A stretch of DNA of 47,747 bases, taken from NCBI GenBank assembly GCA_045107045.1, contig JBGCFR010000034.1, positions 1 to 47,747 of the forward strand, written 5' to 3'. The translations under genes and the position numbers were made by a program. The notes below the pieces were generated by a model. That model saw only the letters and a list, made by a program, of their open reading frames with translations, ran no database searches and was not told where the DNA came from. The stretch comes from Putridiphycobacter sp045107045 (lineage in GTDB: Bacteria; Bacteroidota; Bacteroidia; Flavobacteriales_D; Crocinitomicaceae). Positions within the stretch are counted from its first letter, which is position 1; every line of letters starts with the position of its first letter. This document shows positions 7,441 through 16,118 of the stretch, in pieces.

Positions 7441-8459
7441 TACTTTTCTTTTAAACCATAAACATCATTCAGTGCTTTTATTTGTTCTGGATTACCTAGC
7501 ACAAACAGTTTTGATCCTGGCCCAATTTTAGTATCCTCATTTGGATTGATGATATAATCGCCCTCTGCTGATTTATATCCTATGACATTACATCCTGTTT
7601 TTGCTCTTTCTTTCAATGTTGTAATTGTACAAAACTTCATATCTTCTGGCAATTCTTTAAAGTCAATCTCTTCAAGATTCATTGCTGCTTTACCAGATAC
7701 TTTTATTAAATCAAGGAATTCCATCACATCAGGATTAACGACTAATGATGCCATATGAGCACCACCTACGGTATCCGGCATAATAACATTATCAGCGCCC
7801 GCAATTCTTAACTTTCGCATTGTTGAATAACTTGATGCTCGTGAAATAATCTTCAATTTTGGGTTAAGTTCTCTAGCAGAAAGTACAACAAACAAATTAT
7901 CGGCATCTTTTGGTAAAGCTGTAATTAATGCTGTGGCATTTTTTATTCCGGCCTTTATCAAAATTTGATCATCTGTAGCATCTCCATTCACGAATATAGT
8001 TTCGGGGTGTTTAGTTTCTGAAATATCCTTAGAATGTTCCACAACCAAATATTCACGTTTGTAAAATCTTAAATCGTGAGCAGCTTGACTTCCTACTCTT
8101 CCAAAACCACAAACTATGGTATGACCGTTTACTTTCTCCAGATTTTTCATCATTTTGTATTCTTTATAATATTTAACATATTCCCCTCCAACAATATAAG
8201 TTGTAACTGCGGAAATAGCATAAGCAAATGTACCGAAGCTAGTAATAATTAGAAATGAAGTAAACAATTTTCCTAGGTCGGACAACGCATGGACTTCATT
8301 AAAACCAACAGTTGTAACTGTTATTATAGTCATATAAAAACTATCGAACAAACTCCAACCCTCTACCGTAGAATAGCCAAAAGTACCGATAAGTACTATA
8401 ATCAGTATTAATGCTAATGCATAATATAACCTTTTAAAGAAATGGAAATGTCTTTTCAT
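7440..8459 (-). CDS. Two-helix potassium channel with RCK/TrkA domains
   Basis: The 339-aa protein has two membrane helices (about 11-30 and 66-90) around a pore loop. An RCK_N/TrkA-N Rossmann domain follows with GFGRVG (118-123), then a TrkA-C domain (about 255-335). This is the MthK-type layout, in which nucleotide or ion binding by the RCK ring gates the pore. The filter reads TVGFN (50-54) where most K+ channels have TVGYG or TVGFG, so the second filter glycine is Asn. It overlaps the PspC-like gene upstream and the RmlD-like gene downstream by one base each. Selectivity for K+ is therefore probable but not certain. Confidence 0.85.
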   Translation of the reverse strand: MKRHFHFFKRLYYALALILIIVLIGTFGYSTVEGWSLFDSFYMTIITVTTVGFNEVHALSDLGKLFTSFLIITSFGTFAYAISAVTTYIVGGEYVKYYKEYKMMKNLEKVNGHTIVCGFGRVGSQAAHDLRFYKREYLVVEHSKDISETKHPETIFVNGDATDDQILIKAGIKNATALITALPKDADNLFVVLSARELNPKLKIISRASSYSTMRKLRIAGADNVIMPDTVGGAHMASLVVNPDVMEFLDLIKVSGKAAMNLEEIDFKELPEDMKFCTITTLKERAKTGCNVIGYKSAEGDYIINPNEDTKIGPGSKLFVLGNPEQIKALNDVYGLKEK

Positions 8460-8695
8460 TACAGTTCCCAGATGGTTTTTGGTTTTCGCTGAAACTTAAA
8501 GATATGTTTATGTTCTAGGACTACTGCCATTATTAAGTATAAAATAAGTGGCGACCCTAAACCAATAAATGAAGCATAAATAAAAAACAACCTTACTTTT
8601 GATACTTTGACACCAAATTTATTAGCGAACCAGGTGCTAACACCGAAGGATCTCAATTCAAAAAAGAAAGCTATTTTTTGGATGGTTCTTTTCAC
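8459..8695 (-). CDS. PspC-domain small membrane protein
   Basis: The 78-aa protein resembles the PspC (phage shock protein C) family as found in Bacteroidota: an N-terminal basic helix (FFELRSFGVSTWFANKFG) followed by a hydrophobic hairpin region (VRLFFIYASFIGLGSPLILYLIMAVVL). PspC proteins sense or respond to inner-membrane stress. Translation probably starts at GTG (8693-8695), since there is no ATG close by that keeps the whole domain. It heads a three-gene string in which each stop overlaps the next start by one base, linking it to an ion channel and a sugar-nucleotide reductase. Confidence 0.75.
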   Translation of the reverse strand: MKRTIQKIAFFFELRSFGVSTWFANKFGVKVSKVRLFFIYASFIGLGSPLILYLIMAVVLEHKHIFKFQRKPKTIWEL

Positions 8696-8773
8696 AAATT
8701 ATATGCTTAAATCAATCATGCTAATATACAATTTTTTTTACAGAATGTTAAGATTCGAAAAGTACTTTATAAA

Positions 8774-10027
8774 CTAAATTTTTGGTTTTAAAATAGCTTG
8801 TCCTATTTTGCATTGAAGGCATTTAGAATGTTTACAAAATTCGTTTTTCTGTTCAATTAGAGCTTGCGAATCGAATGCTGACTTTACCGATATCCCAAGG
8901 GTTTTCCATTTTTTTATAATGCTATTTTCTTCACCTTTTATTAATGAAAGTGATTCGATTGCACTGACTTTCAATTTAGGTTCATCAGTTATTATTCCTA
9001 AAGCAAATTGAAAAGGCAGAACTGCATTAATAGATATTAAACTTTTAAATCCAACAGACAAGCCAATGTTTAATTTACTGCTTGTTTTGCCAAAGTGATA
9101 ATGTTGTTTCCAATATGAACACAACTCTACTTTTAAGTCATTTACATTTTTCATTTCTCGAAAATCATAATGTGTTTCAGAAATTAGTGCAGCAAACTGC
9201 GCTAATCGAATGGTTGGAAAATTGCCAGGACGCATGCGAGAAAACTTCCAAGATTTAACATTCATTGGTGATAAGTTGAAAAGTTTAGTCTGATAATAAA
9301 ATTTATCCTTCAATTCATCCAAATAATCATCTCCTACTAAATCGTGTTTTAAAAAACCAGCTAACCCAAAACAATAAGCCTCAACATCAGTTTGATTGTA
9401 ATTTAGGTTTGCTAAATGATGTGCTTCAATTCTTTCAACCAATTCACAAAATGTTTCTGAATTCACTTTTCCGCCAAATACTTTTGCTAAACCCAACCAA
9501 AACCCTTTTTGTTGATTTCCTTGAAACCGAGTTATATCTTTAAGAATAACGGCTGATTTTCGTTGCATTCGATTGAACAATGCTTTCTCCTTCTGCTCAT
9601 ACTTTATAAATTCATCAACGGATTCAATCTGTTTCTCGCATGGAATCCAATCTTTTGAATTTTTGAAGGATAAATAATGTTTAAAGTGACCTTCCTTAAT
9701 TAAAGGTTTTAAGACCACTGTTGGAATTTCAAAATTATCAATAAAAACTGGCGCATCATATTCATAAACGAAATGAGCAATTACATTATTGTAATTTTCA
9801 TCATTTTGATGTTTGTGTTTATACCAATCGGAAGATTTAACATGAAACTCAATATGACCTGCCCATACCTTATTATCATACTTGATCTTGGCTTCTAAAA
9901 AATCAGGCCCAGCATTATGATGATAATGACCTCGGCTTAACACTTCAATTGTTTCACCTTTTATAGTGTCAAAGGTATTTTCGAAAAACTTATTTTTAAA
10001 CAGATAGTGTAGGTACTCTTCTTGCAT
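8774..10027 (-). CDS. DUF2851 family protein
   Basis: The 417-aa soluble protein opens MQEEYLHYLFKNKFF and carries EVLSRGHYHHNAGPDFLEAK and HIEFHVKSSDWYKHKH near residues 29-90. This is the signature of DUF2851, a widespread Bacteroidota family of unknown function. The conserved GPDF, HIE and SDW blocks with Glu and Lys resemble the arrangement of a PD-(D/E)XK nuclease-like core; that reading is inference. The C-terminus has three cysteines (398, 403, 406) in CKHSKCLQCK, a possible metal site. It has no signal peptide. It lies 20 bp downstream of the reading-frame remnant of the neighbouring membrane protein gene. Confidence 0.8.
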   Translation of the reverse strand: MQEEYLHYLFKNKFFENTFDTIKGETIEVLSRGHYHHNAGPDFLEAKIKYDNKVWAGHIEFHVKSSDWYKHKHQNDENYNNVIAHFVYEYDAPVFIDNFEIPTVVLKPLIKEGHFKHYLSFKNSKDWIPCEKQIESVDEFIKYEQKEKALFNRMQRKSAVILKDITRFQGNQQKGFWLGLAKVFGGKVNSETFCELVERIEAHHLANLNYNQTDVEAYCFGLAGFLKHDLVGDDYLDELKDKFYYQTKLFNLSPMNVKSWKFSRMRPGNFPTIRLAQFAALISETHYDFREMKNVNDLKVELCSYWKQHYHFGKTSSKLNIGLSVGFKSLISINAVLPFQFALGIITDEPKLKVSAIESLSLIKGEENSIIKKWKTLGISVKSAFDSQALIEQKNEFCKHSKCLQCKIGQAILKPKI

Positions 10028-10047
10028 TAATTCAATTTGAAAGTTAA

Positions 10048-10568
10048 TTATACAGAATCAATTTCAGATAACAGTACTTTTATTTCCGAAGCAATTTGCT
10101 TGTCATCTTTTTTTCTTCCTCCATTAAATTTTTCTATATATCATCCAACAACTCACTATTCTCTTCTGGCTTTGGCTTCGGCATTGCGTTTACTGAAGAA
10201 ATTCCTCTTACTAGCAGTACTACAAAAATGATTTTTAACACTATTCCTCTAGCTATAGATTCTGGCTCAATATAAGCGCTTAAAATATGAATGGTTAAAT
10301 AAATAATTAAACCTGACACTAAAGCTAGCATTGGCTTTTTAATTCCTAAAAAATATAACCCTATAAAAACACCACCTATTCCTATAGTAATATAGCCTTC
10401 AATTTCCATAAATGGTTGAAAATAATAATATATTCCTACTAGCATATTAATGACACCGAGCACTATTAGCACCACCCTAGCGCCTTTTACTTTTTTTGAG
10501 TATTCATCTTCACCCGATTTATTTAGAATATCTTGGGCAATTTGTTTTGGGTCCTTTTTTTCTTCCAT
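10048..10568 (-). pseudogene. Four-helix membrane protein gene with an apparent frameshift near 10134
   Basis: From ATG 10568 the open frame runs 144 codons to TAG at 10134. It has an N-terminal charged helix (EEKKDPKQIAQDIL) and four hydrophobic segments (about 29-47, 55-72, 78-97, 105-124). The frame ends ENSELLDDI. Directly after this, the -1 frame (slipping back one base after ATA) continues without a stop as IEKFNGGRKKDD and KQIASEIKVLLSEIDSV to TAA at 10048. It has no ATG of its own but gives a smooth amphipathic continuation. One missing base in the GATATATAG run would explain it, giving a protein of about 173 aa. It could also be a sequencing error or simple read-on chance. The first start at 10571 would be TTG; ATG 10568 is preferred. 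No known family is recognised. Confidence 0.6.
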
Positions 10569-10767
10569 CAATTATAATTTTATAAATCATCCAAAGGCTC
10601 AAAACCTTCATGTAAACAATAAACAGAGTCAAGATAAGAAAATATTGATGATTTTTATAGAATCCATAACCGGGTTGCTATCATTAATGAAAAAAAGAAA
10701 TTTTTTCAACTCTCATTTTTGGCAATCGTTCTGCACACCAACGTTCTTATAAAAACAGCAATTTTAC

Positions 10768-11589
10768 TTAAACAAAGCTTTTACCTTTAAGAATAGCAGC
10801 CATTTCATTTTGAATGTCCTGAGCTGCTTTTGCGACAGCTTCTTGAAAATTTTCACCTGAGCCAGCATAAATAATGCCACGAGACGAGTTAACTAATAAG
10901 CCGCAATCATTATTCCAACCATAATTAGCTACATCATTTAAAGAACCTCCTTGCGCACCAACTCCTGGCACTAAAAAGAAATGGTTTGGTGTTACTTTTC
11001 GCACTTGTTCAATAGATTCTTTTCGAGTTGCCCCAACCACATACATTAAATTTTTAGGTGTCCCCCATTCTGAAGATTTACGAATGACTTTTTCGAATAA
11101 TTTTTCTCCATTTAAGTCAGTTGAAAACTGAAAATCTAAAGCTCCCTTATTAGATGTCAACGCTAATAAAATAACCCATTTATTTTCATATTCTAAAAAG
11201 GGTGTGACACTATCAACTCCCATATAAGGTGCAACAGTAACTGCATCAAAATTCAAGTATTCAAAAAATGTTTTAGCGTAGTAGTGAGACGTATTGCCAA
11301 TATCACCTCGTTTAGCATCTGCAATAGTGAAAATATTATCAGGAATATAATCAATTGTTTTTTTCAATGAATCCCAACCTTTACTCCCATGGCATTCGTA
11401 AAATGCAATATTTGGTTTGTAGGCTACAGCATAATCTTTAGTGGCATCAATAATTGCTTTGTTAAATTCGAAAATGGGATCATCACATACTAGTAAATGT
11501 TTCGGAATTTTTGCCAAATCAACATCTAAACCAACGCATAAAAAGCTTTGCTTTTGTTTGATGTTTTCGATTAATTTTTGATGTGTCAT
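10768..11589 (-). CDS. pyrF: Orotidine 5'-phosphate decarboxylase (type 2)
   Basis: The 273-aa enzyme converts OMP to UMP, the last step of pyrimidine synthesis. The signature ADAKRGDIGNTS holds the catalytic Asp91-Lys93-Asp96 set (numbered from the chosen ATG), and the length of about 270 aa fits the longer type 2 group found in Bacteroidota and mycobacteria. The ATG at 11589 is preferred over the in-frame TTG three codons earlier. It follows prfA by 25 bp in a purM-prfA-pyrF transcription unit. Confidence 0.93.
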   Translation of the reverse strand: MTHQKLIENIKQKQSFLCVGLDVDLAKIPKHLLVCDDPIFEFNKAIIDATKDYAVAYKPNIAFYECHGSKGWDSLKKTIDYIPDNIFTIADAKRGDIGNTSHYYAKTFFEYLNFDAVTVAPYMGVDSVTPFLEYENKWVILLALTSNKGALDFQFSTDLNGEKLFEKVIRKSSEWGTPKNLMYVVGATRKESIEQVRKVTPNHFFLVPGVGAQGGSLNDVANYGWNNDCGLLVNSSRGIIYAGSGENFQEAVAKAAQDIQNEMAAILKGKSFV

Positions 11590-11614
11590 TTTATGCAAAA
11601 TTTATTTATTGACT

Positions 11615-12697
11615 TTAAGCCATTCCTCCTTCTTTTAACTTCTCAGCATTTTCTGCTAACCTTAATGCATCCACCATTTCACCAATGTCTCCATTCATGA
11701 AATTACTCAAATTATACATGGTTTTATTAATTCTATGATCGGTAATTCTACCTTGAGGATAATTGTATGTTCTGATTTTAGCGGATCTATCACCAGTTGA
11801 CACTAATGACTTCCTTTGCGCTGACCTTATTTCATGTGCTTTATCAACTTCGGCTTGGTATAAACGTGTCCGTAACACCTGCAATGCTTTAGCATAATTC
11901 TTGTGTTGTGAACGTCCATCTTGACATTCAACCACAGTATTAGTTGGTAAATGTGTTAAACGAATAGCTGACTCCGTTTTATTAATATGCTGACCACCTG
12001 CTCCGGAAGCTCGGAAAGTATCTTTTTTGATATCTTTCATATCGAGATTAAAATCTACCTCTTCAGCTTCTGGCATTACAGCCACAGTAATGGCAGATGT
12101 ATGCACTCGTCCTTGTGATTCTGTATCTGGCACTCTCTGTACACGGTGCACTCCAGATTCAAATTTAAATGTTCCATATACTTCTTCACCTTCAACTTCA
12201 AAAGATATTTCTCTGAAGCCAGCTGTTCCACCTGCCTGAGAATTAACAACTGTATACTTCCAACCTTTTTCCTTAAAAAACATAGTATACATTCTAAAAA
12301 TATCATCCACAAAAAGACAAGACTCATCTCCACCAGTCCCTGCTCTCAGTTCAACAATCACATTTTTATCATCTTCTGGATCTTTTGGAACCAATAACAT
12401 CTTTATCTCTTCTTCCAAAACTTCTTGTTTAGGAAGCAATTCATCTAATTCCATTTTTGCCATTTCTTTAAAGTCGGCATCTTCGTTAGAATCTAATACT
12501 GCTTTTGAAGAGGTAATATTATCCAATACGTTCTTGTAGTTTTTATAAGTCTCTACAATTATTGATAAATCCTTATACTCTTTATTTAATTTAACATACC
12601 GATCCATATCTGAGATAATATCAGGATCTACGATTTTAGTCCCGACTTCGTCGAATCGAATTTTTATATCTTCTAATTTTTGAATTAAATCACTCAT
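11615..12697 (-). CDS. prfA: Peptide chain release factor 1
   Basis: The 360-aa class I release factor carries GGQ (234-236) in SGAGGQHINKTE for peptidyl-tRNA hydrolysis. At the codon-recognition position it has PxT (Pro190-Asp191-Thr192), the RF1-type motif that reads UAA and UAG, rather than the SPF of RF2. The N-terminal coiled domain (1-100) is complete. It lies 11 bp after purM and before pyrF, so nucleotide synthesis and translation genes share a transcript here. Confidence 0.96.
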   Translation of the reverse strand: MSDLIQKLEDIKIRFDEVGTKIVDPDIISDMDRYVKLNKEYKDLSIIVETYKNYKNVLDNITSSKAVLDSNEDADFKEMAKMELDELLPKQEVLEEEIKMLLVPKDPEDDKNVIVELRAGTGGDESCLFVDDIFRMYTMFFKEKGWKYTVVNSQAGGTAGFREISFEVEGEEVYGTFKFESGVHRVQRVPDTESQGRVHTSAITVAVMPEAEEVDFNLDMKDIKKDTFRASGAGGQHINKTESAIRLTHLPTNTVVECQDGRSQHKNYAKALQVLRTRLYQAEVDKAHEIRSAQRKSLVSTGDRSAKIRTYNYPQGRITDHRINKTMYNLSNFMNGDIGEMVDALRLAENAEKLKEGGMA

Positions 12698-12708
12698 TGG
12701 AATAATTT

Positions 12709-13881
12709 TTATTCATAATTAAATTCACCATAAGGTGATTTAATCGTTAACTTTTTTGTGGCACTCTCTTCAACTCGTCCTACTATTTTAGCTCGAACAT
12801 TAAAGGATTCAGAGATAGCCATTATTTCTGTTGCTACTGATTCAGGAACATACAACTCCATTCGGTGTCCCATATTAAACACTTTGTACATTTCCTTCCA
12901 ATCTGTTTTAGACTCTGACTGAATGAGTTTAAATAGTGGTGGTAATTCGAATAGATTATCTTTGATAATATGTACGTCTTTCACAAAATGTAATACTTTG
13001 GTTTGTGCACCACCGCTGCAGTGCACCATTCCATGGAGTTCTGATCTGTCTATTTTATTCAAAATAGCTTTGATAATAGGTGCATAGGTTCTTGTTGGGG
13101 ATAACACCAGTTTGCCCGCATTTAAAGGACTTCCTTCAACTGAATCTGTCAACTTATTGGAGCCCGAATATACCAAGTCATTGGGAACAGCCGGGTCAAA
13201 ACTCTCTGGAAATTTATCTGCTAAATATTTATGAAATACATCATGGCGAGCAGAGGTTAAGCCATTGCTTCCCATTCCTCCATTATATTCCGTTTCGTAT
13301 GTTGCTTGTCCAAATGATTCTAAACCAACAATAACATCTCCAGCTTGAATATTTTTATTATCAATCACCTTATTACGCTTCATCCGTGCAGTCACGGTGC
13401 TATCTACTATGATGGTTCTTACTAAATCACCAACGTCGGCGGTTTCGCCTCCAGTTGAATGAATATGCACTCCATGTTTACTCAAATCCGCTAATAATTC
13501 TTCAGTACCATTGATAATGGCAGATAACACTTCTCCAGTAATTAAATTCTTATTTCTACCAATTGTTGACGACAGCATTATATTATCAGTAGCGCCTACA
13601 CATAGCAAATCATCAATATTCATAATTAATGCATCTTGCGCAATACCTTTCCAAACTGAAACATCTCCTGTTTCTTTCCAGTACATATAAGCCAAGGCAC
13701 TCTTTGTACCCGCACCATCTGCATGCATGACTAAACAATAGGCATCATCATTCGTTAAATGGTCAGGCACAATTTTACAAAACGCCTGAGGAAACAATCC
13801 TTTGTTCACGTTTTTAATGGCGTTATGCACATCTTCTTTTCCGGCTGACACACCGCGTTGGTTATATCTTTCGTCTGACAT
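12709..13881 (-). CDS. purM: Phosphoribosylformylglycinamidine cyclo-ligase
   Basis: The 390-aa AIR synthetase makes aminoimidazole ribotide in purine synthesis using ATP. Recognisable parts are MHADGAGTKSALAYM near residues 51-65, QDALIMNIDDLLCVGATD, HSTGGETADVGDLV and the C-terminal MVHCSGGAQTK. The protein is longer than the enterobacterial enzyme (about 345 aa), as is usual for this phylum. ATG 13881 (MSDERYNQRG) is chosen; extending 20 codons upstream would run through the terminator of the preceding gene. It heads the purM-prfA-pyrF operon. Confidence 0.93.
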   Translation of the reverse strand: MSDERYNQRGVSAGKEDVHNAIKNVNKGLFPQAFCKIVPDHLTNDDAYCLVMHADGAGTKSALAYMYWKETGDVSVWKGIAQDALIMNIDDLLCVGATDNIMLSSTIGRNKNLITGEVLSAIINGTEELLADLSKHGVHIHSTGGETADVGDLVRTIIVDSTVTARMKRNKVIDNKNIQAGDVIVGLESFGQATYETEYNGGMGSNGLTSARHDVFHKYLADKFPESFDPAVPNDLVYSGSNKLTDSVEGSPLNAGKLVLSPTRTYAPIIKAILNKIDRSELHGMVHCSGGAQTKVLHFVKDVHIIKDNLFELPPLFKLIQSESKTDWKEMYKVFNMGHRMELYVPESVATEIMAISESFNVRAKIVGRVEESATKKLTIKSPYGEFNYE

Positions 13882-13898
13882 TTGGTTTGACTTTAAAT

Positions 13899-13932
13899 AA
13901 AAAAAGCATCCCGACTTCAGTCGGGACGCTTT
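13899..13932 (-). terminator. Terminator after the PorE-like gene
   Basis: On the minus strand AAAGCGTCCCGAC, loop TGAA and GTCGGGATGCTTT form a 13-bp stem (one G-U pair) followed by a run of seven Ts. The G-U pair becomes an A-C mismatch on the plus strand, so the minus strand is the working direction. It separates the OmpA-family gene from purM. Confidence 0.9.
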
Positions 13933-13953
13933 AATTTTCAATTAATATTTTTG

Positions 13954-16008
13954 CTACTTTACGTAATCATAACTGATAATTTCACAGTCGGTACGTCTGT
14001 TCTTCTGATGTAACATTTCAAATCTTGCTTTATCGCTTGATTTAAATTTATTGATGTATGACTCAGTCAAAAGCTGTCCTTGATAGGTAGCTGGTCTATC
14101 TTCACCATATCCTTTAGGTACAAATCTTGCTCTAGGCAATCCTTTTTCGTTTACTAAATAGTCAACACATGACTGCGCCCTTTTTTGAGCTAGTGTTCTA
14201 TTAGCCGCGTCAGAACCTCTACTATCTGTATGTGAATTTAATTGCACAACAATATTTGGATTTGAGACCATCAAATCATATAAGAAGTTTAACGAATCCT
14301 TTGAGTTTATTTCACCAGGAATTACCTGCAACTCCCATCTTGCCAAATCATACCTTACTTCTGGTAATCTAATTGGACCACTTTCTATATTTAGAATGGC
14401 AATCTCTCTAATAATAGTTGTTGGTTTACCAATATTTTCTGTTGAGAATTTATCTCTATTTCCTAACCACACTTTAGGCACAGTAGGTACATCAATAGTG
14501 AATGAGCCCCCTGGTTTGATGTATCTTGTTCCATCTGCTTTTTCATTTAATTCAATCTCTCCATTTTCATCAGTCGTCAATACAATGTTTGTACCATCAG
14601 TTCCGATCAATTTCACTTCTTTATTAGGCACTGGGTTACCATTTTCTTGATCAACAACAATAATATTACAACCTATAATAACCGGTGGTAAATAAAATGA
14701 CCAAATATCTTGTGAAGGATTTTCTCTTGGTCCTTTTGATCCTGCTCTGTTTGAAGAAATAAATCCTTTTGTACCATTCTCATCACTTTGAGTAAAGATA
14801 ATATGATAATCATCAGCGTAAGAATTCAAAGGGTCTCCCAAGTTTGTAGGATCCATCCAAACATTCTCTTTTCCTTTTTGTTGAGCAACAAAAATATCTA
14901 ATCCTCCTGCTCCAACTCTACCGTCAGTTGAAAAATATAGTTCTCCGTTTTTTCCAAACTTTGGGAACATATCATTACCTGCAGAATTAATTTCTGGGCC
15001 TAAGTTCACAGCTAAAGACCATGAGTCAGATCGTCTTTCATAAGTAGACATCCATAAATCAACTCCGCCTTCTCCACCTGCCATATTTGAGGCGAAAATT
15101 AAAGTGTTACCATCTTTACTCACTGCTGGGTGACCAACATGTGTAGAATCGTGATCTTTAATCTCTAATTTTACTGGTTCAGTAAACGACTTACCTTTTG
15201 CTTCTGTCACATAAATATCACAACCTAAATTTTCGGCTTCTATGTTCACACATCTAGTAAAGAACATTTTCTTTCCTCTACCGTCAAACGCAATCGTGCC
15301 TTCACTATGAATAGTATTAACTGGTGATCCCATTGGTACTGGTTCACTATAGTTCCCTTTTCTATCTATCACTGACATAAAAATATCAGAATAATCTTGA
15401 TTCGTAATCATATCGACCTGATCACCTGTTGCGGCAGGACGAGAAGATGTAAAATAAATTGTATTCCCTCTACTGTTCATTACAGTACCATAATCAAATT
15501 GTGCCGTATTCAACTTTGTCATTGGTGACATTTCATGACGGCCACCATTTTTAATAAATGCTTTATACTGCTCACATGACTGAATTCTAATTTTAGTTAA
15601 TTCATCACTTGGATTCAATTGAGCATGTTTTTTATAACTTCTTAAAGCCTCGCTATGGTTTCCTTGTCCCATTTGCATTTGACCTAAGTAATAATATACT
15701 TTTGGTTCTATTTCATAATACTTTAATAAAATAGCTTTTTCATATTGTTGCTCAGCAGCAGGAAAATCATGAAGCATTCTAAAACAATCTCCTGACATAT
15801 ATGCAAACTGACCTTTAAGCTTTCTAGCTTCAGGTGTTTTTGTACTCGTTTGTTCCGACGCTTTTTTAAGTGCATCTGCCGCTTTCACATACAAACCAGC
15901 ATTGTACAATTTGTACGCTTTTTTTGCATAATTAGGGGTTTGTCCAAAAGACATGTTTGCTGATCCTAGAATCAACGTAAAAAATAAAGTTCTAATAAAT
16001 AATTTCAT
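13954..16008 (-). CDS. PorE-like OmpA family protein (TPR, PD40 propeller, OmpA)
   Basis: The 684-aa exported protein has a signal peptide (about 1-22, ending MSFGQ), TPR-type helices (25-150) and a PD40/WD40-like propeller with repeated segments such as GNTIYFTSSRP and GKKMFFTRC (about 170-435). A carboxypeptidase-regulatory-like domain (about 450-510) and an OmpA C-terminal domain with HTDSRGSDAANRTLAQKRA (about 590-610) follow. This order is that of PorE, the peptidoglycan-anchoring T9SS accessory lipoprotein, and of a larger group of Bacteroidota OmpA proteins. The signal end has no Cys, so it is not an evident lipoprotein, unlike PorE. The OmpA Asp and Arg for diaminopimelate binding are present. 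It is monocistronic with a strong terminator. Confidence 0.82.
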   Translation of the reverse strand: MKLFIRTLFFTLILGSANMSFGQTPNYAKKAYKLYNAGLYVKAADALKKASEQTSTKTPEARKLKGQFAYMSGDCFRMLHDFPAAEQQYEKAILLKYYEIEPKVYYYLGQMQMGQGNHSEALRSYKKHAQLNPSDELTKIRIQSCEQYKAFIKNGGRHEMSPMTKLNTAQFDYGTVMNSRGNTIYFTSSRPAATGDQVDMITNQDYSDIFMSVIDRKGNYSEPVPMGSPVNTIHSEGTIAFDGRGKKMFFTRCVNIEAENLGCDIYVTEAKGKSFTEPVKLEIKDHDSTHVGHPAVSKDGNTLIFASNMAGGEGGVDLWMSTYERRSDSWSLAVNLGPEINSAGNDMFPKFGKNGELYFSTDGRVGAGGLDIFVAQQKGKENVWMDPTNLGDPLNSYADDYHIIFTQSDENGTKGFISSNRAGSKGPRENPSQDIWSFYLPPVIIGCNIIVVDQENGNPVPNKEVKLIGTDGTNIVLTTDENGEIELNEKADGTRYIKPGGSFTIDVPTVPKVWLGNRDKFSTENIGKPTTIIREIAILNIESGPIRLPEVRYDLARWELQVIPGEINSKDSLNFLYDLMVSNPNIVVQLNSHTDSRGSDAANRTLAQKRAQSCVDYLVNEKGLPRARFVPKGYGEDRPATYQGQLLTESYINKFKSSDKARFEMLHQKNRRTDCEIISYDYVK

Positions 16009-16118
16009 ATAGGTTGTCGTTTTATTATTCCTATGATATAATTGACGAAAATAGTAAAATAAATTTAATAAATAAATTATATTTAAGTTTAATTAATCAA
16101 CTGGGTTTATTTTAATTA

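Noticed and set aside
10037..10231. 64-codon open frame on the plus strand
   Set aside because: It lies opposite the end of the membrane protein gene and shows a composition expected from the complement; no promoter or start context supports it.
10450..10752. 100-codon open frame on the plus strand across the gap before pyrF
   Set aside because: The first part is antisense to the membrane protein gene and the rest is low-complexity; the 196-bp gap shows nothing I can support.
12076..12333. 85-codon frame on the minus strand inside prfA
   Set aside because: It is a shifted frame of the highly conserved release factor sequence, with no independent signal.
13882..13941. Longer purM start giving 20 more residues
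   Set aside because: The added segment (LKSGCFFYLKSNQ) is encoded by the terminator hairpin of the preceding gene and is not part of the PurM fold.
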